Below, in pieces: positions 39,888 to 47,830 of a stretch of 64,000 nucleotides of DNA (position 1 is the stretch's first letter; each line of letters begins with the position of its first letter). The notes under the pieces were generated by a model. It searched no databases and had not been told where the DNA came from. It saw only the letters and a program-made list of their open reading frames with translations. Source of the DNA: Amycolatopsis orientalis DSM 43388. GTDB lineage: Bacteria; Actinomycetota; Actinomycetes; Mycobacteriales; Pseudonocardiaceae. A program made the translations under genes and the position numbers. The stretch is taken from assembly GCF_000411975.1 (NCBI RefSeq), contig NZ_ASXG01000083.1, forward strand, positions 1 through 64,000, in the 5' to 3' direction.

Positions 39888-41000
39888 ATGGCAGAGATCG
39901 AAGGCACGGTGCGGCCCGGTTTCGAACCGGTGCGGGAGACGTTCGCGGCAGTCGCGGACGGAGCCGCTCAGCTGGTGGTGTACCACCGCGGCGAGCGAGT
40001 GGTCGATGTGCGGACCGACCTCGACGGGGATGCCCTGCTCGGAGCTTATTCCGCGACGAAGGGCGCGGCGCACCTCGTGGTCGCGCTGCTGGTCCAGGAC
40101 GGAGTGCTGGACCTGGACCAGCGGGTGCGGCACTACTGGCCGGAGTTCGCCGCCGACGTCACCCTGCGGGAACTCCTGGCCCATCGGGCCGGGCTGGTCG
40201 GCTCCGACGAAGGCTTCCCGCGCGCGGACCTCGCCGACGACCGGATCGTCGCCGAACGACTGGCCCGCCAGCGCCCGTTCTGGCGACCCGGCAGTGCGTT
40301 CGGCTACCACGCGCTGGTCGTCGGCGCGCTCAGCGGCGAGGTCGTGCGGCGGGCAACCGGCCGCACCATTCAGGAACACTTCGCCTGCCGGGTCCGCGAT
40401 CCGTACACAGTGGACTTTCACCTCGGGCTCCCCGCCGAACTGGAGCCGCGGTTCGTCAGCGCACAGCCGATGCTCCAGGCTCCCGAGCGGCGGATTCCGC
40501 TGCCCGCCGCGAACAGCCTGTCCGGGATCGCGTTCAACCGGCACCACCCGGACGGCCCGGAAGTGTGGGAACTGCCGAACTTCCCGGAGATCCGGCGGCT
40601 CGGTTCGGCGTCGTTCGGCGGCGTGGCTTCCGCCCGCGGGCTGGCCCGGATGTACGCGGCCGCGATCAGCTCACTGGACGGGGAACCGCCGTTGCTGAAG
40701 CCGGAAATCGCCGCCGAGTTCGCGCAGATCCAGTCCATCGGGCACGACGTGGTGCTGGGCGAGCACAAAGCGTTCGGCGTCGGCTTCCACGCCATGAGCG
40801 AGCGCTACCCGGAGCTGGGCCAGGGCAGCTTCGGACACAGCGGCGCGGGCGGCCAGCAGGCGTTCGCCGACCCGCGCAACGGCATCGCCTATGGCTACAC
40901 CCGCCGCCGCGTCCCGTTCCCCGCCGCGGCCGCTCCGGAGAACGAACCGCTGATCAAGGCGCTGTACTCGGCGCTGCGTGCCGTCGAATCCCGACCGTGA
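39888..41000 (+). CDS. Serine hydrolase, class C beta-lactamase/EstB-like
   Basis: A 370-aa penicillin-binding-fold hydrolase. The SxxK motif SATK begins at Ser55, and the segment FGYHALVVGALSGEVVRRATGRT holds the Tyr motif (YHA). The late GHSGAGGQQAFADPRNGIAYGYTRRR stands for the third motif (HSG). Members are esterases or peptidases more often than true beta-lactamases. No signal peptide is seen, so it is cytoplasmic. TACAGT lies 6 nt before the ATG. The gene is controlled by the divergent TetR (inference). Its 3' end overlaps a convergent DedA gene by 47 bp. Confidence 0.87.
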   Translation: MAEIEGTVRPGFEPVRETFAAVADGAAQLVVYHRGERVVDVRTDLDGDALLGAYSATKGAAHLVVALLVQDGVLDLDQRVRHYWPEFAADVTLRELLAHRAGLVGSDEGFPRADLADDRIVAERLARQRPFWRPGSAFGYHALVVGALSGEVVRRATGRTIQEHFACRVRDPYTVDFHLGLPAELEPRFVSAQPMLQAPERRIPLPAANSLSGIAFNRHHPDGPEVWELPNFPEIRRLGSASFGGVASARGLARMYAAAISSLDGEPPLLKPEIAAEFAQIQSIGHDVVLGEHKAFGVGFHAMSERYPELGQGSFGHSGAGGQQAFADPRNGIAYGYTRRRVPFPAAAAPENEPLIKALYSALRAVESRP

Positions 41001-41514
41001 TCGCCGTCCCCAGTAGCACCGCGACGGTCAGCGACAACGCGAGGCTCAGTCCCGGCTCGGCAACCAGCTGCCCGCCGGCGTAGCCGAGGAACGCGACGTA
41101 CGACGTCCACAGCAGCACGCCGACCGCGGACGCGGTCAGGAACTCGGCGAACCGCCACCGCAATGAGCCGGCCAGCAGCGCGCCGACCGTCCCGCCGGAC
41201 GGGAGCCATCGCGCGACCACCAGGATCGGTCGCGGATGCCGCTGCAGACGTCCGTCGAGCCAGTTCAGCCCGGCGGCCAGCTTGCGTCGCCGGCCCAGCC
41301 GGGCCAGCACGCGAGCCCCGCCGAACCGGCCGAGCGCGTACAACACCTGGTCGGACAGCAGGCAGCCGAGGCTGGCGATCGCGATCACGACGGCCAGCGA
41401 GGTCCCGTGTTGCGCGGCAGCCACGCCCATGCCCAGCAGCGTCACCTCGGTGGGCAACAGCGGCACCAGCGAGACGACGAACAGCACCACCAGTCCAGCC
41501 GTCGTAGCGTTCAT
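40954..41514 (-). CDS. DedA-family membrane protein (second copy)
   Basis: A 186-aa VTT/DedA protein: LVVLFVVSLVPLLPTEVTLLGMGVAAAQ, GCLLSDQVLYALGRFGGARVLARLG and VVARWLPSGGTVGALLAGSLRWRFAEF. It is shorter than, and only loosely similar to, the copy at 36660. ATG 41514 was preferred to the ORF start at 41553, which reaches toward the upstream CACAG repeat region. It overlaps the serine hydrolase gene at its 3' end. Confidence 0.82.
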   Translation of the reverse strand: MNATTAGLVVLFVVSLVPLLPTEVTLLGMGVAAAQHGTSLAVVIAIASLGCLLSDQVLYALGRFGGARVLARLGRRRKLAAGLNWLDGRLQRHPRPILVVARWLPSGGTVGALLAGSLRWRFAEFLTASAVGVLLWTSYVAFLGYAGGQLVAEPGLSLALSLTVAVLLGTAITVGIRRHAAPSTAP

Positions 41515-41565
41515 GTCTCTATTAACCGTCCTGCGGGCCCCGACGAGTCCCAATCACCGGCACTT

Positions 41566-41591
41566 CACAGCAAGGCACAGCCGGGGCACAG
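41566..41591 (+). promoter_or_regulatory. CACAG direct-repeat array before the SDR gene
   Basis: CACAG starts at 41566, 41576 and 41587 (spacing 10 and 11 bp), with a weaker CACCG at 41555. Word, spacing and orientation match the arrays beside the two-component genes at 3923-4008. The downstream plus-strand gene is the SDR at 41672; the DedA gene reads away on the other side. Confidence 0.55.
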
Positions 41592-41671
41592 ATTTCCGCG
41601 GAACCCGGACGGAGGATGTCAGGGTTCACCCGCACGCTGGTGGTCCACCGAGAGAAAAGGGGACGAACGGA

Positions 41672-42589
41672 ATGAGCGGGGAACTGGCCGGCAAGGTCGC
41701 GCTCGTGGCGGGCGGCACGCGCGGGGCGAGCCGGGCGATCGCGGTCGAGCTGGGCCGGGCCGGAGCGTACGTGTACGTCACCGGTCGCACGACGCGGGCC
41801 GGGCGGTCCGAAGTGGACCGTCCGGAAACCATCGAGGACACTCTGGAGCTCATCGAAGCCGCGGGCGGCAAGGGATGCGCGCTGCGGGTCGATCACCTGG
41901 TGAGCGACGAGGTCGCCGCGCTCGCCAAGCGGATCGACGCCGAGCACGGCGGCCTCGACATCCTCGTCGACGGCATCTGGGGCGGCGACCGCTACCTGGA
42001 GTGGGGCAAACCGATCTGGGAGCATTCGCTGGACGCCAGCCTGCGGATGATGCGGCTGTCCCTCGACGCCCACCTGATCACCAGCCACCACCTGTTTCCG
42101 CTGGTGATCCACCGTCCGGGCGGGCTGGTGATCGAGCTGACCGACGGCACCGCCGAGTACAACCGGAAATACCGCGAGGGCACGTCGCTGCCGTACTACC
42201 TGTCCAAGGCGGCGATCAACGTCCTGGCCGTCGGCGAAGCGGCCGAGCTGAAGGCGCACGAGTGCACCGCGATCGCGTTCACGCCGGGCTGGCTGCGTTC
42301 GGAAGCGATGCTGGACCTCTTCGAGGTCACCGAGGAAAACTGGCGGGACGCGACCGTGCGCGAGCCGCACTTCGTGATCTCGGAGTCGCCGACGTTCTCC
42401 GGCCGCACGGTCGTCGCGCTCGCCGCCGACCCGGAGCGGCATCGCTGGGCCGGCCAGACCGTCTCCAGCGGCCAGCTGGCGAAGATCTACGAGATCGACG
42501 ACGTGGACGGAAGCCGCCCGGACGCGTGGCGGTACGTCGAGGAGGTCCAGGACTCCGGAAAGCCCGCCGACGCCAGCGGTTACCGCTGA
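41672..42589 (+). CDS. Short-chain dehydrogenase/reductase (SDR)
   Basis: A 305-aa SDR. The cofactor loop is GKVALVAGGTRGASRAIA. The catalytic Tyr-Lys pair is YYLSK, and the usual NNAG-like strand reads ILVDGIWGGDR. The C-terminus is longer than in classical SDRs. An AAAAGGGGA precedes ATG 41672. The substrate is unknown. It converges on a WYL regulator, with a long palindrome covering the junction. Confidence 0.87.
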   Translation: MSGELAGKVALVAGGTRGASRAIAVELGRAGAYVYVTGRTTRAGRSEVDRPETIEDTLELIEAAGGKGCALRVDHLVSDEVAALAKRIDAEHGGLDILVDGIWGGDRYLEWGKPIWEHSLDASLRMMRLSLDAHLITSHHLFPLVIHRPGGLVIELTDGTAEYNRKYREGTSLPYYLSKAAINVLAVGEAAELKAHECTAIAFTPGWLRSEAMLDLFEVTEENWRDATVREPHFVISESPTFSGRTVVALAADPERHRWAGQTVSSGQLAKIYEIDDVDGSRPDAWRYVEEVQDSGKPADASGYR

Positions 42590-42598
42590 GGCCGACGT

Positions 42599-42651
42599 TC
42601 CGTGAAGGGCTCCTTGAGGGAATCTGATTCCCTCAAGGAGCCCTTCACGGA
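42599..42651. repeat. Long intergenic palindrome (25-bp arms)
   Basis: Arms 42599-42623 and 42627-42651 are perfect complements with a 3-nt loop; the left arm opens TCCGTGAAGGGCTCCTTG. The right arm supplies the stop codon (42645-42647) of the convergent WYL gene. It shares GAAGGGCTCCTTG with 34409-34445. Confidence 0.85.
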
Positions 42652-43613
42652 CGGTTGCGGTCGGCGAGGGCTCGGCCGAAGTCCGCGACCGCGGCGCGGA
42701 TCTCCGGCGGGGTGAGCACCTCGACGCCGGGGCCGAGGGAAACCAGCTGCACGACGGCGACTTCCTTGCCTTCCATGGCGAACTCTGCCTCGGCCCACCC
42801 GTCGTCGCCGGCCGGGCCGAGCGACACCAGCACCTCGTGCACGTGCTCCGGTCCGAAAACCCGGCGCAACGCACCCGCCGCGGACCGGTCGAGCCGGGCC
42901 GTCACCTTCAACGGCAACGGCATCTTCTCGAACTGCGCCGACGACGCCCGCCACCAATCGGCGAGCGAGAATTCCTCCGGCCGCGCAAAGGTTTCGCCGG
43001 TTTCGGCGACCCCGTCCAGTCGAGAGACCCGATACGTCCGAAGATCGGCGTCGACCCGCGCCACCAGGTACCACACCCCGGCTTTCAACACGAGCCCCAG
43101 CGGATCGAGCGTCCGCCTAGTGACCTTGTCGCGGCGCCGATAACGCACATCGAGCCGTTGCTGCGTCCACACCGCCTTCGCGACCGCGGGCAGCGCGGCC
43201 GCGTCGTCCGGCGAACTGAACCAGGCCGAGGCGTCGAGATGAAACCGCCCGGCGACCGTCCGGGCCTGTTCCTGCAGCTGAGCCGGCAGGCTCGCGGACA
43301 CCTTCGCGTGAGCCGCGGCCACCGCGGTGCCGAGGCCGAGCCCGGCCAGCGCGTCCGGCACGTCGAGGGCCAGCAGCGCGACGGCCTCCCGCGAGGTGAG
43401 GCCGTCGAGCCGCGAACGCCAGCCGTCCACGAGCCGGACGCCGCCGTGCCGCCCTGGTTCGCTCCAGAGCGGCACGCCGGCTTCGCGCAACGCGGCCAGA
43501 TCCCGCCGCAGCGTCCGCTCGGTCACGCCCAATTCGCCGGCCAGTTCCCCGACCGTGCCCGCGCGTTTGCGGTGCAGCGTGAAGAGAAGCGCGACCAGGC
43601 GCTCGGCTCGCAT
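42645..43613 (-). CDS. WYL-domain (YafY-type) transcriptional regulator
   Basis: A 322-aa regulator. An N-terminal HTH_11 domain (RLVALLFTLHRKRAGTVGELAGELGVTERTLRRDLAALREAGVP) is followed by a WYL ligand-sensing domain (VRYRRRDKVTRRTLDPLGLVLKAGVWYLVARVDADLRTYRVSRL) and a WCX tail. ATG 43613 lies 10 nt past the leuA stop; the longer ORF start lies inside leuA. The stop codon is formed by the palindrome at 42599-42651. The target is unknown; it could belong to the leuA transcript. Confidence 0.87.
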   Translation of the reverse strand: MRAERLVALLFTLHRKRAGTVGELAGELGVTERTLRRDLAALREAGVPLWSEPGRHGGVRLVDGWRSRLDGLTSREAVALLALDVPDALAGLGLGTAVAAAHAKVSASLPAQLQEQARTVAGRFHLDASAWFSSPDDAAALPAVAKAVWTQQRLDVRYRRRDKVTRRTLDPLGLVLKAGVWYLVARVDADLRTYRVSRLDGVAETGETFARPEEFSLADWWRASSAQFEKMPLPLKVTARLDRSAAGALRRVFGPEHVHEVLVSLGPAGDDGWAEAEFAMEGKEVAVVQLVSLGPGVEVLTPPEIRAAVADFGRALADRNRP

Positions 43614-43623
43614 CAGGCTCGGG

Positions 43624-45408
43624 TCAGCGGTTGGCCCGGTTGACCGCGCTGACCACGGCACGCAGCGAGGCGGTGACGATCGACGGGTCGACGCCGATGC
43701 CCCAGAACACGCGGTCGGAGATCGCGCATTCGATGTAGGACGCGGCGCGCGAGTCGTCGCCCGGGCTCAGGGTGTGCTCGCTGTAGTCCAGGAGCCGCAG
43801 GTCGTAGCCCACGGTCGACAGCGCGTCGAAGAACGCGGCGATCGGCCCGTTGCCGCAGCCGGTGATCTCGTGCTCGTCGCCCTCGACCTTCACCGTGGCC
43901 TCGAGGTCGTACTCGCCGCCGCCGTTGTCGGTGACCCGCTGCTTGATCAGCTCCAGCGGGGTCTTCGACTCCAGGTACTCGGCCGAGAACGCGCGCCACA
44001 TGGTGGCCGGGTCGACCTCGCCGCCCTCGCTGTCGGTGTAGGCCTGGATGACCTTCGAGAACTCGATCTGCAGCCGCCGCGGCAGGTCGAGCTGGTGCTC
44101 GGCCTTCATGATGTAGGCGACGCCGCCCTTGCCGGACTGCGAGTTCACCCGGATCACGGCCTCGTAGGTGCGGCCGACGTCCTTCGGGTCGATCGGCAGG
44201 TACGGCACCTCCCACGGGTGCTCGTCGACCGGGACGCCCTTCTTGTCCGCGGCGTCCTTCATCGCGTCCAGGCCCTTGTTGATCGCGTCCTGGTGGCTGC
44301 CGGAGAAGGCGGTGAACACCAGGTCGCCGCCCCACGGGGAGCGTTCCGGGACGGGCAGCTGGTTGCAGTATTCGACGGTCCGCTTGATCTCGTCCATGTC
44401 GGAGAAGTCGATCTGCGGGTCGATGCCCTGGCTGTAGAGATTCATGCCCAGCGCGACCAGGTCGACGTTGCCGGTGCGCTCGCCGTTGCCGAACAGGCAG
44501 CCCTCGATCCGGTCCGCACCGGCCTGGTAGCCCAGCTCCGCGGCGGCGATGCCGGTGCCGCGGTCGTTGTGCGGGTGCAGCGACAGGATCACCGAATCGC
44601 GGCGCTCCAGGTTGCGGCTCATCCACTCGATCGAGTCGGCGTACACGTTCGGCGTCGCCATCTCGACGGTCGCCGGCAGGTTCAGGATCACCGGCTTCTC
44701 CGGCGTCGGCTGCCAGATCTCGGTGACCGCGTTGCACACCTCGAGCGCGTAGGACAGCTCGGTGCCGGTGTAGGACTCGGGCGAGTACTGGAAGCGGAAG
44801 TCGGTGTCCGGCTGCTTCGCCGCCAGCTCGACGACCATTTCCGCCGCCGACGTGGCGATCTTCTTGATGCCTTCGCGCTCCTCGCGGAACACCACGCGGC
44901 GCTGCAGGATCGAGGTCGAGTTGTAGATGTGCACGATCGCCCGCGGCGCGCCCTCGAGCGCCTGGAAGGTGCGCTCGATCAGCTCGGGACGGCACTGGGT
45001 CAGCACCTGGATGTGCACGTCGTCGGGGATCGCGCCTTCTTCGATGATCTCGCGCACGAAGTCGAAGTCGGTCTGCGACGCGGCCGGGAAGCCGACCTCG
45101 ATCTCCTTGTAGCCCATGCGGACCAGCAGGTCGAAGAACTTGCGCTTGCGCGCGGGCGACATCGGGTCGATCAGCGCCTGGTTGCCGTCGCGCAGGTCGA
45201 CCGCACACCACAGCGGCGCGCGCTCGATGCGCTTGTCCGGCCAGGTGCGGTCGGGCAGCTCGATGTTCTCGACTACGTCGTACCAGGGGCGGTAGCGGTG
45301 GACCGGCATGGACGTGCCGCGCTGCGGGTTCCACGAGGGCTGTCCGGCGGGCGCGGGACGAGAGGGCGTGCGCAGACGGGAGTTAGTGGTACGGGGGTCG
45401 GTCCTCAT
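43624..45408 (-). CDS. leuA: 2-isopropylmalate synthase
   Basis: The 594-aa first enzyme of leucine synthesis, condensing acetyl-CoA with 2-ketoisovalerate. The TIM barrel runs from about residue 60 (LWCAVDLRDGNQALIDPMS, metal-binding Asp). It includes GYKEIEVGFPAASQTDFDFVR, the HPHNDRG His pair and LFGNGERTGNVDL. The C-terminal LeuA_dimer domain, which carries leucine feedback inhibition, begins near 470. The length matches the long mycobacterial/corynebacterial type. GGAGAA is 9 nt before ATG 45408. A Leu-rich leader ORF (45483-45524) lies 74 bp upstream. Confidence 0.95.
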   Translation of the reverse strand: MRTDPRTTNSRLRTPSRPAPAGQPSWNPQRGTSMPVHRYRPWYDVVENIELPDRTWPDKRIERAPLWCAVDLRDGNQALIDPMSPARKRKFFDLLVRMGYKEIEVGFPAASQTDFDFVREIIEEGAIPDDVHIQVLTQCRPELIERTFQALEGAPRAIVHIYNSTSILQRRVVFREEREGIKKIATSAAEMVVELAAKQPDTDFRFQYSPESYTGTELSYALEVCNAVTEIWQPTPEKPVILNLPATVEMATPNVYADSIEWMSRNLERRDSVILSLHPHNDRGTGIAAAELGYQAGADRIEGCLFGNGERTGNVDLVALGMNLYSQGIDPQIDFSDMDEIKRTVEYCNQLPVPERSPWGGDLVFTAFSGSHQDAINKGLDAMKDAADKKGVPVDEHPWEVPYLPIDPKDVGRTYEAVIRVNSQSGKGGVAYIMKAEHQLDLPRRLQIEFSKVIQAYTDSEGGEVDPATMWRAFSAEYLESKTPLELIKQRVTDNGGGEYDLEATVKVEGDEHEITGCGNGPIAAFFDALSTVGYDLRLLDYSEHTLSPGDDSRAASYIECAISDRVFWGIGVDPSIVTASLRAVVSAVNRANR

Positions 45409-45482
45409 CGCGGGAAATTCTCCTGAAGGGATCGGTGCGGACGACCGGCACCACAAAGCCCCGCGACGAGGAGCCGGTCAGA

Positions 45483-45524
45483 TCAGGCCCCGTCGCGGCA
45501 GCGAAGCAGGAGTTCACGCGCCAC
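45483..45524 (-). CDS. leuL: leuA leader peptide
   Basis: A 13-codon ORF, MARELLLRCRDGA, starting with GTG at 45524 and containing three consecutive Leu codons (CTC CTG CTT). TACAGT on the minus strand (45531-45536) is 6 nt before the GTG, so the leader itself is probably translated from a leaderless 5' end. Between it and leuA, CCGCGACG can pair with CGTCGCGG, or alternatively GACCGGC with GCCGGTC. This is the expected setting for ribosome-mediated attenuation, known for leuA in actinobacteria. Confidence 0.75.
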   Translation of the reverse strand: MARELLLRCRDGA

Positions 45525-45652
45525 GGGGTCACTGTAACCACCCGACGCGCGGAAAGGAAAGCCGCCCGTCGCGATCGAACTGTTACGTCGGGTGGCTGAT
45601 ACCTGTTACTAGCGGGTAGCGGCCCGCGAAACGACGTGTCAGACTGCCCGGC

Positions 45653-46030
45653 ATGGGCGAGCACGCGGAACAGGCACAGGAAACCGAGGCGAAGGCGCGA
45701 CCCCAGCGCACCCCGGTGGACTGGGGGCGCACCCGGGAACGCGCGGTGTCCTTCCTCGCGTCCCTCGTGCGATGGGCGGGGCTGCTGTTCGCCGCGGTCT
45801 TGGTCCTGCACGTGATTTTCGTCATCGGCGAGGCCAACCAGGGCAACGGCATCGTCTCGTTCGTCCGCAACTGGGCCGACGGCCTGTCGCTCGGCTTCAA
45901 GGACCTTTTCACGCCGAGCGACGCGAAGCTGCGGGTGCTGGTGAACTACGGCATCGCGGCGGTGTTCTGGCTGATCGTGTCCGGGATCCTGGCGAAGATC
46001 ATCCGCCGCGTCGGGGGCGCCGGCGCCTGA
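45653..46030 (+). CDS. Conserved-looking membrane protein, hypothetical
   Basis: A 125-aa protein with a charged N-terminus and two membrane segments (AGLLFAAVLVLHVIFVIGEA and VNYGIAAVFWLIVSGILAKII). Between them is GNGIVSFVRNWADGLSLGFKDLFTPSDAKLRVLVNYG. GC3 is high, so it is very likely a real gene. No family is recognised. It is divergent from the leuA leader region and ends 4 nt before a gene remnant on the other strand. Confidence 0.72.
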   Translation: MGEHAEQAQETEAKARPQRTPVDWGRTRERAVSFLASLVRWAGLLFAAVLVLHVIFVIGEANQGNGIVSFVRNWADGLSLGFKDLFTPSDAKLRVLVNYGIAAVFWLIVSGILAKIIRRVGGAGA

Positions 46031-46034
46031 CTGG

Positions 46035-46211
46035 TCAGTTTTCGGCCAGTTCGTCGGACACTCGGTCGCAGACGTACTGGCACCCGTAGTTCCCGCCGGT
46101 GATCTCGCGGAGGAAGCCAGCCTCCTCGAGCCTTTTGATCGCGTTGCTCGCGGTCGGGTACGACACGCCGAGGTCCAGAATGCAAGGAACCGCCCGAAGC
46201 CTTGAATTCAC
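46035..46211 (-). pseudogene. Remnant of a winged-helix C-terminus (Fic-family-like)
   Basis: The minus strand encodes LDLGVSYPTASNAIKRLEEAGFLREITGGNYGCQYVCDRV then SDELAEN and a stop at 46035. LGVSYPTASNAIKRLEEAGFL is a helix-turn-helix like the one ending Fic/DOC-family proteins. Nothing upstream continues it: the frame begins at a weak GTG (46211) pressed against a terminator. It is read as a decayed 3' fragment of a lost gene; a very small real protein cannot be excluded. Confidence 0.6.
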
Positions 46212-46212
46212 C

Positions 46213-46247
46213 GCGTCGGGCGCTGGTGCCTGACCAACGCCCGACGC
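46213..46247 (-). terminator. Strong hairpin after the lipoprotein gene
   Basis: GCGTCGGGCG (46213-46222) pairs with CGCCCGACGC (46238-46247), and TGGT/ACCA inside extends the stem. It begins 4 nt past the stop of the minus-strand lipoprotein gene. Confidence 0.75.
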
Positions 46248-46251
46248 TGGG

Positions 46252-46896
46252 TCAGGACTGCCAGGTCACCGCGTCCTTGCCGTAGTCGGTTTCCGGAGCC
46301 AGGTCGCGGTAAGTGCTGGCGCTGTAGCTCGCCCCCTTGACCTCCGCGCCCGCCGGAGCCAGGGCCAGCACGCAGCTGTCGTACGAGGCCCCCGTTGTGG
46401 TGAACGTCTTGCCCGCGTTGCCGCTGTCGCACTTCTCGAACTTGCCGATCACCGTCACGTGCGGGCCGCTGGTGCCGTCCGCGAGCAGGCCGTTCATCAG
46501 GCCCAGCGAGCTGTACGAGAAGTCCGTGCCGGTCTCGTTCGTCACCTTGACCTGGAGGTAGTACGGCGTCATGCCCTTGGCTCGGTCGCCGAGCTTCAGC
46601 GGGGCCAGGTCGGCCTCGGCGCCCTTGTCGATGCGGGTCACTGTCACGCCGATCGCGCCGGTGTTCTTCTGCGCCCTGAACGGCACCACGGCCTTCTCGC
46701 CGAGCTTCAGCTTCGTGCCCTGCTTCGTGTAGTCCGCGGAGGCGGGCGATTCAGCGGCGGCCGAGGAAGACGGGGCGGCCGAGGACGGGGCGGCGATCGG
46801 CGGCGTGGTCCCCTCGGAAGAGCTGGAACACCCGGACAGCGCGAACGCCATCGCCGTCGCGGAAATCGTCAGCGCGACCGGCATCGAAGTACGCAT
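46252..46896 (-). CDS. Lipoprotein, DUF4352-like
   Basis: A 214-aa exported lipoprotein. The signal has the lipobox ALSGCSS and is followed by a Ser/Ala/Pro linker. A beta-sandwich-like domain follows (KLKLGEKAVVPFRAQKNTGAIGVTVTRIDKG...YYLQVKVTNETGTDF), typical of DUF4352/immunoglobulin-like lipoproteins. AAGGAG is 7 nt before ATG 46896. Two Cys (KCDSG, YDSC) may pair outside the cell. The function is unknown. Confidence 0.78.
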   Translation of the reverse strand: MRTSMPVALTISATAMAFALSGCSSSSEGTTPPIAAPSSAAPSSSAAAESPASADYTKQGTKLKLGEKAVVPFRAQKNTGAIGVTVTRIDKGAEADLAPLKLGDRAKGMTPYYLQVKVTNETGTDFSYSSLGLMNGLLADGTSGPHVTVIGKFEKCDSGNAGKTFTTTGASYDSCVLALAPAGAEVKGASYSASTYRDLAPETDYGKDAVTWQS

Positions 46897-47003
46897 TTCG
46901 TCACTCCTTGAGAACTTTCCCACCGATTCAGCGATCTGACCGGGTTAGTGCCCATCTGACCTCTTCGGCGGGACTCCGGTTCCCTCGAATGCTCACGAAA
47001 CGG

Positions 47004-47594
47004 TCACAGCGCCGGAGAGCCCCACTTCTCCCCGAAGGCGAACTCCGCGAGCGGAAGCCGGCGCCGAGGGCCCAGTTCGCGTTCGATCCGGCGCGGGTCG
47101 TCCAGCACGGACGGGTCGGCGGGCGAGCCGACGGCGATCGCCACCCGGGCCACCGCGTCGGCGGGCAGGCCGAATTCCTCGTGCACCCGCTCCGGCGAGA
47201 AGCCCGCCATCTGGTGCGCGATCAGGCCGAGTTCGACCGCTTGCAGGACGAGGTTCTCGGTCGCCAGCCCGAGCCCGTAGTCGGCGTAGGGCACCTCGCC
47301 CTTCTCGTTCGTGGTGACCATCACGCCGATCAGCAGTGCGCTCGCTCGGAACGCCCACGCCTGGTTCCCCGAGTTCAGCGTCGCGAGGATGCGCGGGAAC
47401 ACCGGACCGCCCCGGCGGCCGACGAGGTAGCGCGCCGGCTGGGTGTTGCCGAAAGACGGCGCCCACCTGGCGGCTTCGAGCAACGCGGTCAGCTGGGCGG
47501 CGGTGATCTCGGCGGTCTCGTCGAAGGCTCGCGGGCTCCAGCGCTCGGCGATGGCCGGCGCGACGGGGACACTCGTCTCGGCTGGTTTGCGCAT
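47004..47594 (-). CDS. Nitroreductase-family protein
   Basis: A 196-aa FMN-binding-type oxidoreductase: SPRAFDETAEITAAQLTALLEAARWAPSFGNTQPARYLV is the FMN-site N-terminus, and LGLATENLVLQAVELGLIAHQMAGFSPE is the dimer helix region. ATG 47594 stands 6 nt after TACGTT on its strand and is preferred to the ORF start at 47633. It is divergent from lysC. The substrate is unknown. Confidence 0.88.
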   Translation of the reverse strand: MRKPAETSVPVAPAIAERWSPRAFDETAEITAAQLTALLEAARWAPSFGNTQPARYLVGRRGGPVFPRILATLNSGNQAWAFRASALLIGVMVTTNEKGEVPYADYGLGLATENLVLQAVELGLIAHQMAGFSPERVHEEFGLPADAVARVAIAVGSPADPSVLDDPRRIERELGPRRRLPLAEFAFGEKWGSPAL

Positions 47595-47746
47595 GCGGCG
47601 AACGTAGTACGGCCGGGGAGTGCTCTCCGTCACTCCGGAGGAAGGGCTTCGAGCTTTCCCCTGGCGTTAAGGAAAATTTACTTCCGATCGCTCCGGACGG
47701 GCGGTGGCGGACCACTCGATGGGGTGGCGAGCGCCGTTCGCGCCGG

Positions 47747-47752
47747 TAGGCT
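47747..47752 (+). promoter_or_regulatory. Candidate -10 box of lysC-asd
   Basis: TAGGCT at 47747-47752 puts the transcript start near 47759-47762. An in-frame ATG at 47762 could be read from a leaderless end, and the canonical GTG (47831) lies 69 nt further on. No clear -35 box is seen. Confidence 0.5.
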
Positions 47753-47830
47753 CTTCCCCAAATGAAGGGCCGTGGGCGCTCCTCGGTGCCCTCCAAGGAG
47801 TACGCCCCGGCCCGTCAAGGAGGTTCGGGC

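Noticed and set aside
39270..41514. DedA/serine hydrolase/TetR as a toxin-antitoxin or defence island
   Set aside because: Each has an ordinary family identity and its own promoter logic; no nuclease, toxin or mobile signature is present.
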